Assembly (NCBI GenBank): GCA_001599595.1
Contig: BCHH01000003.1
Location: 1,028,421 to 1,092,420, forward strand
Source of the DNA: Beverwykella pulmonaria
Lineage: Eukaryota > Ascomycota > Dothideomycetes > Pleosporales > Melanommataceae
Direction of reading: 5' to 3'
DNA length: 64,000 nucleotides
Part shown: piece after piece, positions 21,863 through 33,529 of the stretch
Layout: each line of letters starts with the position of its first letter
Position numbering within the stretch: the stretch's first letter is position 1
The notes under the pieces: generated by a model
Databases searched by the model: none
The model's input: only the letters and a program-made list of their open reading frames with translations
What the model was told of the DNA's origin: nothing
Program-made: the position numbers and the translations under genes

Positions 21863-23423
21863 ATGAACAACCCAGAGCTTTTTGAGCTGAAGCATGATAG
21901 CGCTTCTGAATACAGCATGGATAGCGCTTATCAGAGCCAGAAAGGCGCCACCCGGCGAGGAACCACAATTCCGGAAGGATATCAGCCGCTTGCCGCACCA
22001 GACAACCGGACTCGTGTAAACAGCCAGTTCATCTACTCGCCAACGCTGAGCTCCGACAACTTCAATGCTTTCTCGGAGCCACAATCTGACATGGGCCAAA
22101 TGCACCTCCCATCCGCAGCCGTGGAGGCTGGAGAGAACTCGTTCCCGTATGCTAATCAGTCTTCGGCACAGGAATACTCCCCGTACACTACTACCGCCAT
22201 CCCACAATTCCCGGATATGGGATTCCAACAATGGGGATCCGGCGACGCGCAGACATTCAACACCCCTTACTCCTTCATCTCACATCCGAAGTCAGCACAC
22301 AGCCTCGATGCAGCCCTGTACATGAGCCAAGATCCAAATGAGATGATGTTCAGTACGCAACAGCACCTAAGCAAGCCCCGCATCGACACTTCTGCTCGCA
22401 CTATCAGTCGCGGCTCCTCATACACTACCCACCAACCCCAGCGAAGCTCATCGACACATGATACAGGCTTCAGCTTTGTCATGTCGCCGAGCACTGTGGT
22501 ACCCGACTTTGAACAGCTGCTCGAGGCCAGGTATGATGATCTTCGTCAGTACTCGGGAGCTCAGACTGACCAGCACAGAACCGAGAAGGAGGAGACTGCA
22601 TCCACCTCTCTTGCCGCCCAGTCTGTTAACGACGAGGACGAGCTGCTATCGCCTTCTGACGCAGCTGAGGCCAAAACCATGGAGGAGGAGCAGGGCAAGA
22701 TTGCGCGGAGCCACCCATTGTACCAGGCACAGCCGGACGGGTCTGGAAAATACCATTGCCCCCATGAAGGCAAGCCGGGATGCGCCCACAAGCCGACCAC
22801 TCTCAAGTGCAACTATGAGTAAGTTCCAAAGCCCCCAGTATCACAAGTATCTCTAACAACAGCGCAGCAAGTACGTCGACTCGCACCTCAAGCCCTTCCG
22901 GTGCAACAAGAAGGTGTGCGTGGGTGTTCAGTTCTCGTCTACCGCCTGCCTTCTCCGTCACGAGAGGGAGGCTCATGGGATGCATGGACATGGTTCCAGG
23001 CCCCATCTCTGCCACTTCGCTGACTGCGAGCGATCGGTGCCCGGCAACGGCTTTCCCCGCCGCTACAATCTCTTTGACCACATGAAGCGTGTGCACGATT
23101 TCACGGGCCCGACTACCGAGCCGTCTCCTCCGGCACCAAGCCAGGCTCCAACGAGCCGCAAGAGCATCTCTCGCAAGCGGAAGTCGACGGCCGACGAGGG
23201 TAGTGAGAAGCGCCAGAAGGTGGCCAAGCCGACTGCTCAGCAGCAACTCGAGCAGCGGCGGGGACGCCTGCAAGCCGACTTCCTGAGCAAGAAGCAGAAC
23301 ATCATCAACATCCTCACCAACCTCAGCGGTCCCAACGACTTGAGGGATGACATTCAGCTCACGAAGGAGGTCGTGCTTCTCCACGACATCTCGAACGAGT
23401 TCAGGAACAGCCTAGGCGGCTGA
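21863..23423 (+). CDS. C2H2-type zinc-finger transcription factor
   Basis: A 503-residue protein from exons 21863-22818 and 22868-23423, with a 49-bp intron; the junction restores KCNYDKYVDSHLKPFRC. The N-terminal 280 residues are Ser/Thr/Gln-rich and disordered, typical of activation regions. Two degenerate C2H2 units follow: YHCPHEG..GC...KY-VDSHLKPFRC with ACLLRHEREAH, and CHFADCERS...YNLFDHMKRVH. A basic segment with nuclear-localisation character (SRKSISRKRKS...EKRQKVAK) and a coiled-coil Gln-rich tail complete it. The frame is open 70 codons further upstream to an ATG at 21653, but that stretch is hydrophobic and looks like leader or intron, so MNNPELFEL is used as the start; additional 5' coding exons are possible. 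The target genes are unknown. Confidence 0.8.
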
Positions 23424-24227
23424 ATGAATGAGTTACATGGGTACACTGGGACTGCTTGACTAAGGTTTGTTGAACTTCCCGGACCCGGATCTACTGGACT
23501 CACTTCTCCACATGGATGGACTGGCATGATTATCCCATGCTCTGTTTCTTCGTTCACGCATGCGTGTTTGCTCCCATACCTAGATGGTGCCACTTATCCG
23601 GAGGGACACCGCCACGGATACTTTTCCCAGGACAGGTCGCGTCATGACCGGGACCATCTGAGGACTCGCGCTGTGCGAGTCGGAAACATAGATAGAAGAA
23701 GGCTCATTGCGCGAGATAGCATGAGTGTTACGGCCGCTTGTATCAAAGGATCGGATCGTACTGTTACAGACTGCATTGGTATTGCTGTTGTTTTCTTTTG
23801 TATAGCTATTGCCATCAGATCAGAGGAGGGAGATTGTACAAATGAATATTGTAGAAGCAGAGAAGAGAAGTAGCTGGAGCATTTTTAGTATCCAAATTGA
23901 AGCATTTCTAGCAAATATTCCTCTCACACCACCCGTGACAAATACCCCCATTCCAGACCAACGTGCTTTGAGAAGTCGCTCCGACGTCTCGCCCGCACTG
24001 CTTTGTGATTTTGCTTGCCAGCCTCGGCATTGCGTCCCGCGAAGCGCGTGCGTCATAGGCGTTGGCGGGGCACACACACGGCCAGCGCCGCATCGCAAGT
24101 AACCTGCCCAGTTTGTCTCGTCGCGTTTTCGTCCGAGGTTGTGCTCGACTCGCACAGGTAAGGATAACGGATTGGCTATACGTGGATTAATCATCCGACG
24201 CTGCCCAGGTGCTTCACATGACATGAC
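23424..24227. other. Intergenic region
   Basis: 3' flank of the C2H2 factor and promoter of the glutathione peroxidase gene. Nothing else is recognised. Confidence 0.5.
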
Positions 24228-24404
24228 ATGTTGCGGGTCGCGTTTTGCACTGCCCACGTTGCGACACTTAACCTCCGCCTGCTTCCTCTTCTGAGAGCTT
24301 CCTCGACATACACCCCCGCGCGCACTTTAACACGCCTCGCGAGACCCTATATACAAACACCTACGCAGGCCAAAAGGACAGAACAGAGATACATATACAG
24401 CACC
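24228..24404 (+). other. In-frame 59-codon 5' extension of the glutathione peroxidase: candidate mitochondrial presequence
   Basis: An upstream ATG is in frame with the cytosolic start and no stop intervenes. The 59 encoded residues are Arg/Leu/Ser/Thr-rich, almost free of acidic residues and amphipathic ([20 protein letters not shown], then [20 protein letters not shown]), as expected of a mitochondrial leader. Use of both starts would give two isoforms from one gene. Confidence 0.5.
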
Positions 24405-25243
24405 ATGGCGTCCGCTACTACCTTCTTCGACTTCAAGCCCAAGGACAGTGCGTTTGGCTCTCCTCCACCCCGTCCATCGACCTCAATAGGTGTAGAAAGC
24501 GATGGCTGACAGCAAGCCGTGCTACAGAAAAAGGAAACGAGTACCCACTCTCGGACCTTAAAGGCAAAGTGGTCCTCGTCGTTAACACGGCGAGCAAATG
24601 CGGCTTCACGCCCCAATTTGCGGGGCTTGAGAAGCTGTATCAGGTACGACATCCTACCTTCATGGCACCACGCCCATACCCCACCTCCGCATCCAGTCCT
24701 TCTCTCCCGCCCGACTTCATACACTTCGTTCAGAAGGAAACAAGGAGGAAAGATTTTCTGTTAGATTAGGAGATACTAATGGCGATAACAGGACCTCAAG
24801 ACTGCACATCCAGATTTCGTCATCCTAGGCTTCCCATGCAACCAATTCGGCAGCCAGGACCCGGGCACCAACGAGGAGATTCAGGAATTTTGCCAGATTA
24901 ACTATGGGGTTACGTTTCCCATATTGGGGAAAATCGATGTACGTTCTTTACTCCATTTCTCCAACCCCGCTCCCCTCCCTTTCTCTTCTCTCTGCCCCTC
25001 CCTCTTTCAAAGAATTACAGCTACTGACGATTCTGAAACGATTAGGTCAACGGCTCCTCCGCAGAGCCAGTCTTCGAATGGCTCAAAACCGAGAAGCCCG
25101 GCCTCATGGGGCTGAAGCGCGTAAAGTGGAACTTTGAGAAGTTTCTGGTTGGAAGAGATGGGAAGGTCAAGGATCGGTGGGCCAGCACGAAGAAGCCCGA
25201 GGATCTGAAGGCGGCGATTGAGAAGGAGCTTGCTGCGAAATAG
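24405..25243 (+). CDS. Thioredoxin-dependent glutathione peroxidase (Gpx3/Hyr1 type)
   Basis: A 167-residue protein from four exons (24405-24447, 24528-24643, 24792-24938, 25046-25243), the usual length for fungal GPx. The peroxidatic Cys39 lies in [21 protein letters not shown] supplies the conserved Gln; the resolving Cys87 is in EFCQINYGV; and the Trp of WNFEKF completes the active site. Yeast Gpx3 uses the equivalent Cys pair for hydroperoxide reduction with thioredoxin and as an H2O2 sensor for Yap1. The enzyme lowers H2O2 and lipid peroxides. The start at 24405 has an A at -3 (caccATG); an upstream in-frame ATG at 24228 adds a mitochondrial-like leader. The gene is convergent with the PTPA gene. 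Confidence 0.93.
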
Positions 25244-25567
25244 GGTTTGCGTTGATTGGGATGGCAAGGAAGGTAGAATGGAATAGATGGAATGGTCTTT
25301 ATATGGGTTTGCGATGTGGTGGATGTGCACGGATATGTGCGCGGCTCCCAGGCAAGAATACAAATTGTGAGCCCTTGTCGGAAAATGGTGGATCGCAGAG
25401 TGCTGCTAGGAAGTCTAATGAGCTTTGCAGATGAAGTATGACTCTCTGCCCTCGGATATATATATGAAATGTGATGTCTATTGATCTAAGGTATCCCATC
25501 CTGTCCAAAGCTTCAGTTCAATTTTCCGTGCCCAAAACTCCGCCTATGTGTATTATCCTCTGATATT

Positions 25568-26842
25568 CTAATCAAAAGGCACCCGCCTCAACACCTTTCC
25601 ACCCCCCTTCCTCGCTTCGCCCTCTGCGCCCACCGCAGCCGGGACCCTAATCCCACAGCAATCGCCCCACCCGGTACTCTTATGCATATGCCTCTTCCCC
25701 TCTGCATCATCGAACACCTTGACCTCATCACTCTCTTCCTCTTCCTCGTCCTCCTCCCCTAGCTCCCCACTCATACCCTCGGCGGCTGGTATCAAGCTTC
25801 CAAACAAAAAATGCTGCATTACAGGCAACTTCTCCAATATCTCCTTGCGGAACATCTTCCGCATCCCGGCCTCGATCTTGGCCCAGTTGCGTGCTGCGCT
25901 GATGTCGTCGAGCATGGGGCTGTGCCACCGGAGCCCGTCGACATTCTTCACGCTGTTGAGGTAGGCAACTTGGTCGAGGTAGAGGTACTCGCCGCCCTCT
26001 TCTTCGAGCGTGAGCTGGTTGTGGATGGCTTTCGGTGTGATGTAGGCGTGGTGTAGGAGTTGCGAGGCGCCGAATAGAAAGGGAAGGAATTGATAGTCGT
26101 CCAGTCCCCAAACGCCGTGAGAGCCAGCTGGCTCGAGATAGTATGCAGCTTGAACTCTGCGCATGAGGGAGAGGTACGCGGGGAGCACGACGAGGACAAG
26201 CGATGGGAAGGTGGACGGTGGGAGGAGTGACAGCCGGTTCAGACATAGCAGCCAGAGGAAGAAATTAAGTTCGTGGCCGCTGCCGTAGTCGATGCGCCGC
26301 TTATTTCCGAAGGAGCTGTGCAGGTAAGTAGACACCTCGTCGATTTCGCTGTCATCGTGGAGGCCCAGCCGTCTGTGCCATTGCGGCAGCGCGTCGCCCA
26401 GGCCGTCGAGGAAGGTGCGGAAGATGGGGTTGCCAAAGCGCGAGCCTGTGTCTTCCGGTGGGTTATCATCTAAGACTTTGCCTGCGTCGTTGAGGATCTC
26501 GAGGATCTGCGAGATAATGGGTGGCGTGTCCTTGTCCCGGACGCGCGAGACGGGTACATCGCGCACGCTATCCGACAGCGTGAATATGAAGGCCGTGACC
26601 AGTGTACATGTCTCCGACTTGAGGAAGAGCTCGTGATCTGCCGGACTCAGTATCCGTCGTGAGGGATGCTCGTACGTGTGGTTCGTGAGGTTTGGTGGCG
26701 CGGCGAGCGGAGGGGTTGGCGGGGCAGGCGCCGCGCTGTTCGGGGCTCGGGGGGTTGTGCGTTTGCGGGGGACGAGTCTGGGGATCTGAGCGGTGAGGGC
26801 GGGCGGATGGGGAGAGGACGGGGTGGGCTGTGGTGCCGTCAT
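25568..26842 (-). CDS. PP2A phosphatase activator, PTPA/Rrd peptidyl-prolyl isomerase
   Basis: An intronless 424-residue protein. The core matches the PTPA family: FLKSETCTLVTAFIFTLSDS, FGNPIFRTFLDGL, YGSGHELNFFLWLLCL, SHGVWGLDDYQFLPFLFGAS and MLDDISAARNWAKIEAGMRK...VMQHFLFGSLIP. PTPA activates PP2A-type catalytic subunits with ATP and has prolyl isomerase activity; yeast orthologs are Rrd1 and Rrd2. The N-terminus is a Pro/Ala-rich tail of about 55 residues. The C-terminus carries an acidic stretch (GEEDEEEEESDE) and a conserved WGDCCGIRVP motif, which favours the Rrd1-like branch. The start was set at the MTAPQP Met because upstream in-frame residues look like promoter translation. Confidence 0.92.
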   Translation of the reverse strand: MTAPQPTPSSPHPPALTAQIPRLVPRKRTTPRAPNSAAPAPPTPPLAAPPNLTNHTYEHPSRRILSPADHELFLKSETCTLVTAFIFTLSDSVRDVPVSRVRDKDTPPIISQILEILNDAGKVLDDNPPEDTGSRFGNPIFRTFLDGLGDALPQWHRRLGLHDDSEIDEVSTYLHSSFGNKRRIDYGSGHELNFFLWLLCLNRLSLLPPSTFPSLVLVVLPAYLSLMRRVQAAYYLEPAGSHGVWGLDDYQFLPFLFGASQLLHHAYITPKAIHNQLTLEEEGGEYLYLDQVAYLNSVKNVDGLRWHSPMLDDISAARNWAKIEAGMRKMFRKEILEKLPVMQHFLFGSLIPAAEGMSGELGEEDEEEEESDEVKVFDDAEGKRHMHKSTGWGDCCGIRVPAAVGAEGEARKGGGKVLRRVPFD

Positions 26843-28763
26843 GTTTGTGGTTGAGGATATGGAGATGAGATTGTTTGATTGTTCGTGCGTTCGTGGAGGG
26901 AGAGCTCCTGCTAGCTGTCTCTCCATCATGACGCCGGCCCGCAATTCCGCCGCAGATATCAACCACAACGAGCACCATAACCTCACAAACATGGCGGAAA
27001 TAGAATCACCGTCAATCATTACGTCGACAAACAAACAACCATCTCACATCCCTCCCTTATCCCAGCAATTCACCCTGATCCAGGCCGCCGGATTCAGGAA
27101 CACAGCCCTCCGCCGCCGACTCTCTTCAGGCAAAATGGACAACCATCCTCAGCCCTGTCTATACACCGATGCTTCTGATCAGATAGATTGAAGCTCCTCG
27201 ATTGCCGCGCTATCCCAGCGTCGGCAACATACCTCCGCTGCGGTTCGGACTGCGATCCGGATCGTCGTTCTTACGTGAGTGGATGCAAGACATCTCGGCT
27301 GGAGGGCATCCATTCTACGGTAACTCTTTTGGGAAGGCTGCTTTATAGTGTGCGTGTGTTAGGATTGCGAGTGTGGTGTCATACCAGCATGGCTTGCTGT
27401 GCAAAACTCATATAATCTGGCACGCCCCGTGAGCGTCGAGATAGATTTTCCACCAGTATGAGGGAAGTGATGCGAAGAGCATGGGGGGCTGCGAGTTGAG
27501 GATGAGTAACAGCACGGATACAGAGGTAGGGGATACTTGGTGTTGAAGTAGCTTTCTTGGAATGGGTAGTGCATGGCTCCGGCTTGTGGTTCGCCAATGC
27601 GATTTCGGGACGAGGACCACAGAGAAAGAACTCCACTTCAAATGCGTCAGCCTAAAGTTTGGTATCGAGGAAAGATCGACAACCGCCGCTGTGCCTCTCC
27701 ACGGCATAAAACTAGACCGGAAAGATGACCGCCAACGCAACATCTCCATCCAAGTCCCTCAGGACCCTCCAAATTCCATCCTTCTTCTTGCCTTGCTCTT
27801 CCTCCTTTTCTCCCTCTGCATCTCTATTCCCCTTCTAATATTTCATCACCTCCACAAGTCTCCACAGCCTCTTCTTCATAATAGATCAATTTCTCACGCT
27901 CTCGCTCTCACTCCAACTCCTAGTCCCATTTCTTCATCTCTAGCCGCTTCACTTCAAAGTCTGTCTTGTTCATCATTTGAACCGTCAACGATTCGACTTA
28001 GGGCGGGCCGTCGGGCTTAGGCCCCGGGATGGTTTCAAACCCAACGATGGAGGATATTCCGGGTTTGGGGTTGTACGGGTGGAAGCGAATGCGGTTTGCA
28101 GATCATTGCGCCCGCTTTGCAGATCGTGGAGGGTTTCGAGTAGGACACTTTCATGGCCAGTATTGAAATTTTCAGAATGACATCGGCTGTTGGGTCGTCC
28201 AGTGGTGTGTATCCTTCGGACAACTCTGGCTGCAGGGGCAGATCTTTTGTTTGGGTGACTGGGCGTCAGAGTCTGGCTTTAGTTCGCTCCGTGGTGCCTA
28301 ACCTGGATTCTATGGCGTTGGGCGATGTGAAGTTGAAAGTGGAGTTATAGACCTAGACGTGGGTGTTTGGTGGGAGAAAGAAGAAAAGTGTGCATCTTGA
28401 GAGAAGTCAAAAACCGAGCGAGGAAGGTGCGATTGGTGAAGTAGGGTGGGCTGTGTGGGGTGAATGCAACTATGCCACCTCTGGCTGACAAAGTAAGGCT
28501 TTGCAGGGCTGGATCGATCTTCTTACTCCCTGTCTGGAATTGAATACAGGGCATTCAGCTTCTGCATATTGTAGCCGGCCATCAGCGAGTCGTCGTAATA
28601 GGTTAGGGAAGAAGCGAGGATTACCAGAGCTTCTGGAATGCATTGGTAAGAGAGTAGCAGAGATGCAGTGAATATTGAGTGCGTATACTTCGCCGTGATT
28701 CACGAGCAGGCAGTTGTAAGTGCTCGCGACCAACAGCGCACCCTTCGTCCCCATCTAGAAGGC
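26843..28763. other. Intergenic region, no recognised gene
   Basis: 1.9 kb between two minus-strand genes. ORFs at 27,379-27,749 (minus) and 27,562-28,020 (plus) overlap and show no family resemblance. A minus-strand stretch at about 28,035-28,350 reads as weakly protein-like in one frame but is broken by a stop; I make no call. Confidence 0.45.
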
Positions 28764-29980
28764 TCAATATATCGTAGCCTTCAATTCCGTAAAATTCTTC
28801 ACCAACTCACCCTCCTTCCAAACGCCCTGAACAAGCATCGGCCTTCCCGGTTTCCCATGTCGGGGCAATTCATTCAGCCATCCCCACTGGGCTTTCTCTT
28901 TCAGTCCCTTTGCCTTCCAGTCATTCAAGTCCTTTTCGGGTTGGTTGTTCAGTAACGGCAAGACTGTGAGCAGCGTTGGATCATGAGCTATGCAAACGAG
29001 AACATCTGGATGCTCATCAAACTTTTGTAGCTTCTTGATGCTCTCGGCTGCCTGGATACGGTCTAGGTATGCAGATTGAGCGAAAGGCGTCACCTCGAAG
29101 AACGGGGACGTCGTTGACTCGTCTGAGTCTGGGCCGGCGGGATGTGCGGCTGTGAAGATCGAGCAAGGACAAGGAATGGAGAAGTGCGAGTCGAGGTGTG
29201 AGGATGGAACAGGGTCAGGAAGGGGAATCGCTGGTGAGGGCCTGAAGCTACCACCAAAGTGACAAATGTCACCCCCTAAAAAGACGAATGTTGAAGGCGT
29301 CGTGCGTGCGAGGCCACACATGTGTCCAATGGCGTGGCCGGGCGTGTCGAGCAGGTAGAAAGACCCGTCGCCGAAGAAGTCAAATGCTCTGAAGTTGCCA
29401 ATTTGGAATACATCGCTGAAGGATACTTCGCGAATTTCTCGGTTGCTTGACCATGTCAGACATTGGCTTGCACGAGCTAGGGCGTTACAGAAACTCACGC
29501 GAAGTTGGCGTCGAGAAAGATGGCATTGGGGTTCGTAGGATAGCCTGGCATAAAGTTCTGCCTGAAACCAGGGCCCACGACAACCTCGACTGACTCGGGA
29601 TACCGTTCTGGAGCACCGTGATGATCCCAATGCCAGTGACTCCAAATCATCGAGTCTAGCTCCTCCAGCTTTACGCCTGCCTCGACAACAATCTCGTGGA
29701 CATCTTTTTCGATCTTCAGGCCCCTTACATTCAAATTGAGTCTGTTCTTGATGACAGGCGAGAAGTTCTCAAAGTCCTTTCGCGCACCGCAGTCAAATAG
29801 CACCTTTTTGCCCAGCCCCTCATGCTCGATGAGAAACGTGACGCTTGTGAGATTCAAGTTCTCGTGGCCGGGTAGGATGGGTTGCACGAACCCCTTCGCA
29901 GACACACACATTTGCGTCTTTGCGTCAATGGCACGCAGCCGCACTATTCTCGTCGAGTCTGGAACGTTGAGGCTTGCCAT
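28764..29980 (-). CDS. Metallo-beta-lactamase-fold hydrolase (lactonase-like)
   Basis: A 387-residue protein from exons 29499-29980 and 28764-29445, with a 53-bp intron whose junction restores LDANFANREIREV. The zinc-binding HxHxDH motif is SHWHWDHHGA (His115, His117, Asp119, His120). The third ligand is probably the His in DTPGHAIGHM, the bridging Asp lies in FLGGDICHFG, and the last His in CIAHDPTLL. The layout is that of the AttM/AiiA-like branch of the superfamily, and fungal members are assumed to open lactones or hydrolyse esters; the substrate is unknown. No signal peptide is seen, so it is probably cytosolic. It is transcribed away from the Dal5-type transporter at 31.2 kb across a shared upstream region. 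Confidence 0.88.
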
Positions 29981-31225
29981 GACTCCTGCGTACGCTGCAC
30001 ATGAGAAGACCAATGAGAAAGAGTAAAGTCGCCGGGTAGGGTTTGAGCGAGAGTCCAAGAGGCAGAGGGAGCGGGTGTGCCGTACGTGGCGGATCCTTAT
30101 CTGGACTTGTTGGTATTTAGGGCTCAGAGCTCCGCACTGCGCTTCTGAGATGGCGGTTCTCCTATCTGTCGACGCACCGATGAGAGGAGGGGTGGACAAG
30201 GGCCTTGCCAGGGCGGCTGTCCACAGCCGCCATCTCCTACAAACAGCCGACAGATTGCAGACAGCCGATCCAAAGACGGCCGTGTTGAGAGCAGATCAGC
30301 ATCGTCGACGTTGCAAGGGGAGACTTTTGAGTTTTGAGGTTCTTGTCGTGGAGGGTGAATGTTGATGCCCCTCTCGTGTGGGATGTCCCAGAGGCGGCGT
30401 TGTGGCGCTCCTATCTGGGCAATTCCGGCACCCTGGGCCCTGGATAAGTGCTGACTGGTGGCTCGTTTGCCGGATGTCTCCGAGCTGTCGGGACGCATGC
30501 GAATTGGGCAACTGTATTAGCAACCTTTGACCGTGCCTTGACCGTGCTTTGGCCGTGTTTGCACCGTCTCTGCGTTTGGATTGCGTTATTCATACGGTAT
30601 CTCCAGGGCCAGCGAGCCCGGCCAGCGAGCACGGCAGTTCCCGCATCCCGCGGCTCCTGAAATGCTCGCGGTGTGGCACGTTCCCAACAACAGCGTTAGC
30701 AAGCGGCACGGTAGCTGCAGCAAACTCGCCTTTTGGCGACTATCACGAGCTAGCCCGTCTTCCGCTCCCAGAACAGCGCGCTAGCCGGCCAATACACGAC
30801 GCCTCGGCCTCGCGCCAGAACGCCTTGAGTTGCGCCCTCTCGCTCCACCAGCAGCGCGAGTATTTTGGTGCAGCAAGCCATGTCAACTGCCTTCGCCAAC
30901 GCATCCGAAAAGCCTTCGCTTCCCCAGATATCTGCACCCGCTGCTAGGGAAAGCGAGGGTAGTTTGTCCTAGTGACTGGCATTCTTTCGTTCTTGAAGCC
31001 GGCTGCCAGCACCCTGGCATTCACTGCCTATCGCTGCCATCCCAGCTGCCTACCTATAACAGACGGCAAGGAAGGAGCCACGAGCTGTTGTCGCTCCATT
31101 ATCAACGCACCGCTCCATTCCCACTCCATTCTAACAACATCTGCCATTCATCGGCAACCGTCAGACGGTTACGCCCTGACGCATCTCGCCTATTACGCCC
31201 CGTCGGCTCGAGATCGTGAGCCAAC
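29981..31225. promoter_or_regulatory. Divergent upstream region between hydrolase and transporter genes
   Basis: 1.2 kb between two head-to-head genes. It is GC-rich around 30,150-30,850 with short imperfect repeats (ACAGCCG... near 30,220-30,270; GCCAGCGAGC at 30,609-30,629). No coding sequence is supported. Shared regulation of the two flanking genes is inference from orientation only. Confidence 0.4.
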
Positions 31226-32928
31226 ATGTCCGAGAAGATCGTCGCCGAGGAGACGTCTGCAAAGACGAGTAGTGATGACGAGACCGCCGAGGAGACGACT
31301 CTGGTGTCAAACTACGTCCCCAAGCTCGACTTGCGCCTGATCCCCATACTTGGCGTCACATACACAATCTTGTTCTTGGACCGCACAAACAGTACGTTGC
31401 CCGCTGCCCCTCAACTAGCTCTCGGAACCCTCCCATTAACCTTGCCCAAGTCGCCAATGCAAGAATTGAAGGCCTCGAGAAGGGTCTCCACATGCCCTCC
31501 AATGGTTACGCGACGTGTTTGTGGATTTTCTACATCCCTTTTGTCTTGGTCGAAATTCCCAGCAACATGATCATGTCACTCCCACGCATCCGACCCAACA
31601 TCTTCCTCGGAATCAACATGCTAATCCTTGGCATCATCTCCACATGTCAAGGTCTCACTGCGACGTATGGTGGAATGTTGGCCCTACGGTTCCTGATGGG
31701 CATCTTCGAAGCGACGCTTCCAGCTGGTTAGTAGGATCGTATGTTGGGGGGGGCGTGGCGCTCGTTAACCCGCCCAGGTGCTGCATTTCTGATCTCTGAA
31801 TACTACACGCGAAAGGAGGCTTCTCTGCGGTTTGCAATGTTCTTCACTTTCGGTGTTCTTGGTCCCTGTATCAGTGGTGTACGTCTTTACCTTGACCCCG
31901 TACATGGCGTCTGCTAATCCAGATCAGCTTCTCGCCTACGGCATCCGCAATATGAACGGCGTGCAAGGCAAGGAAGGCTGGAGATGGTAAGTCGATCCAC
32001 GCGACAATCAATAGACCACCGCTGACAGTCTCAGGATCTTCATACTCGAAGGAATCTTCACAATCGCCATGTCCTTCCTCGTCGTACTCCTCGTGCCTGA
32101 CTTTCCCGAGCGGACAAAGATTCTCTCAGGTGCCGAAAAGGCTCATCTCCTGGAGAAGCTGCGTCAAGACAAGGGTGACCAGAAGCTGAGCATCAAGTCC
32201 GTCAACTGGGTCAAAACCATCGGTGACTACAAAATCTGGTTTCCGTAAGTGCTCTCTTTCTCCATCTAGCAATCTAGTGACAATGGATACTGACCCATAG
32301 TAGCGTCCTAATGTTCTTCTGCTGTGATATGACAGCCGCCTCCATGAGTGCCTTCATTCCAACGATTCTGACAGAACTGGGTTGGAAAGCTGCGCGCGCC
32401 CAGTACATGTCTATCCCGATTTGGCTGACTGGAATTGTGGCTCAAATCTTCGGCTGCTGGGTTTCCGGTCGCATCGGCTGGCGCTTCCCATTCATCCTCA
32501 TGGGCATACTGATTGTTATGATAGGATGGATTATTCAGATTTGTTACTCGCAGAAGTATGCCGTCTCTGCAGGTACTCGATACTTCTCCCTGTTCGCTAT
32601 GAGCGGAGGTACCTTCATTCAAATGGCCATGACGACTTCCTGGATGACAAACAACCTGAGGGGACGTGCGAGTATCGCGGTAGGCACTGCCATGGTCCTT
32701 GGCCTCGGAAACTGCGCCAACTTCGTCGCGTCAAACGTCTTCATCAAGACAGAGGCGCCGTTTTACCCAACAGGCTTTAGGACTGGAATCAGTCTCACAA
32801 TGGCAGGCGCGGTCATCTGCGTGACCTTTGTGGGACTGCTTTTCCTGCACAATAAGAAGCTTGACAAGAAGCGGATGGAAGGAGAAGCCGGCGAGGACAA
32901 CCAGGTGGAATATCGCTATCAATATTGA
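31226..32928 (+). CDS. MFS transporter, Dal5/allantoate permease (ACS) family
   Basis: A 478-residue permease from six exons (31226-31391, 31451-31726, 31778-31878, 31928-31986, 32035-32244, 32304-32928) with introns of 48-59 bp; every junction keeps the family sequence. Signatures: DLRLIPILGVTYTILFLDRTN in the first helix; IPFVLVEIPSNMIM; RFLMGIFEATLPAGAAFLIS...EYYTRKEASLR (the MFS loop); GWRWIFILEGI; and a twelve-helix layout with a cytosolic central loop. Dal5-type carriers import small organic anions such as allantoate, nicotinate, pantothenate or sugar acids by proton symport at the plasma membrane. Substrate not deducible. It sits between a lactonase-like enzyme and a flavoprotein, which suggests uptake for a catabolic route. 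Confidence 0.9.
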
Positions 32929-32953
32929 GAGAGGAGGGGATGGGGATGTTACT

Positions 32954-33106
32954 GCTAAGACGCATTAGATTACATAGAGCAGCTGCATAGATATGAAGCT
33001 CTTAATAGGGCGTTGATGACGGATGAGAAGCTAAGACGCATTAGATTATATAGAGCAGCTGCATAGATATGAAGCCCTTAATAGGGCGTTTGATGACGGA
33101 TGGGAA
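32954..33106. repeat. Tandem duplication of a 76-77 bp unit
   Basis: Two nearly identical copies (32954-33029 and 33030-33106) start GCTAAGACGCATTAGATTA and end GATGACGGATG(A/G)GAA. A third copy is broken off after GCTAAGAC. It lies in the 3' flank of the transporter gene. Confidence 0.9.
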
Positions 33107-33529
33107 GCTAAGACTTGTCAATTTAAGTTCGTGTAGTAGTGCAAGTAATTCCACGGGAACGGTATTACAATGCGGGTTAACCGAGTTGAGTGCTAGCGTC
33201 GTGTTTCGGTACCAGAGTTCTTTTTGGCGATCTCCCGCCGGCTCAGCTTTCCACTTGACAGCACCAAAACCACCTGGACTTTGTTCGTTCAATTAGCACC
33301 AGCATCTGCGTCGACGTGCAGTGCCACGAATGTAGTTTTGGTGATGTGTTGTGATAGGTCTGATCCTTCTGGATAGGCCAGTAAGAAGCTCCCTGTCTGA
33401 CTGCGCGGCTCCGTCAGCCTCACGACGTGACTGTCTCCTGATCTCTCGAACCACTTCGGGGAAACTTCACATATCTGACTCTGCGATCACTTCGTCAGTG
33501 TACTTGCTCGCTTATATCTTCTATCAGCC

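Noticed and set aside
27379..28020. Overlapping ORFs near 27.4-28.0 kb as genes
   Set aside because: No conserved motif and no coherent splice pattern on either strand.
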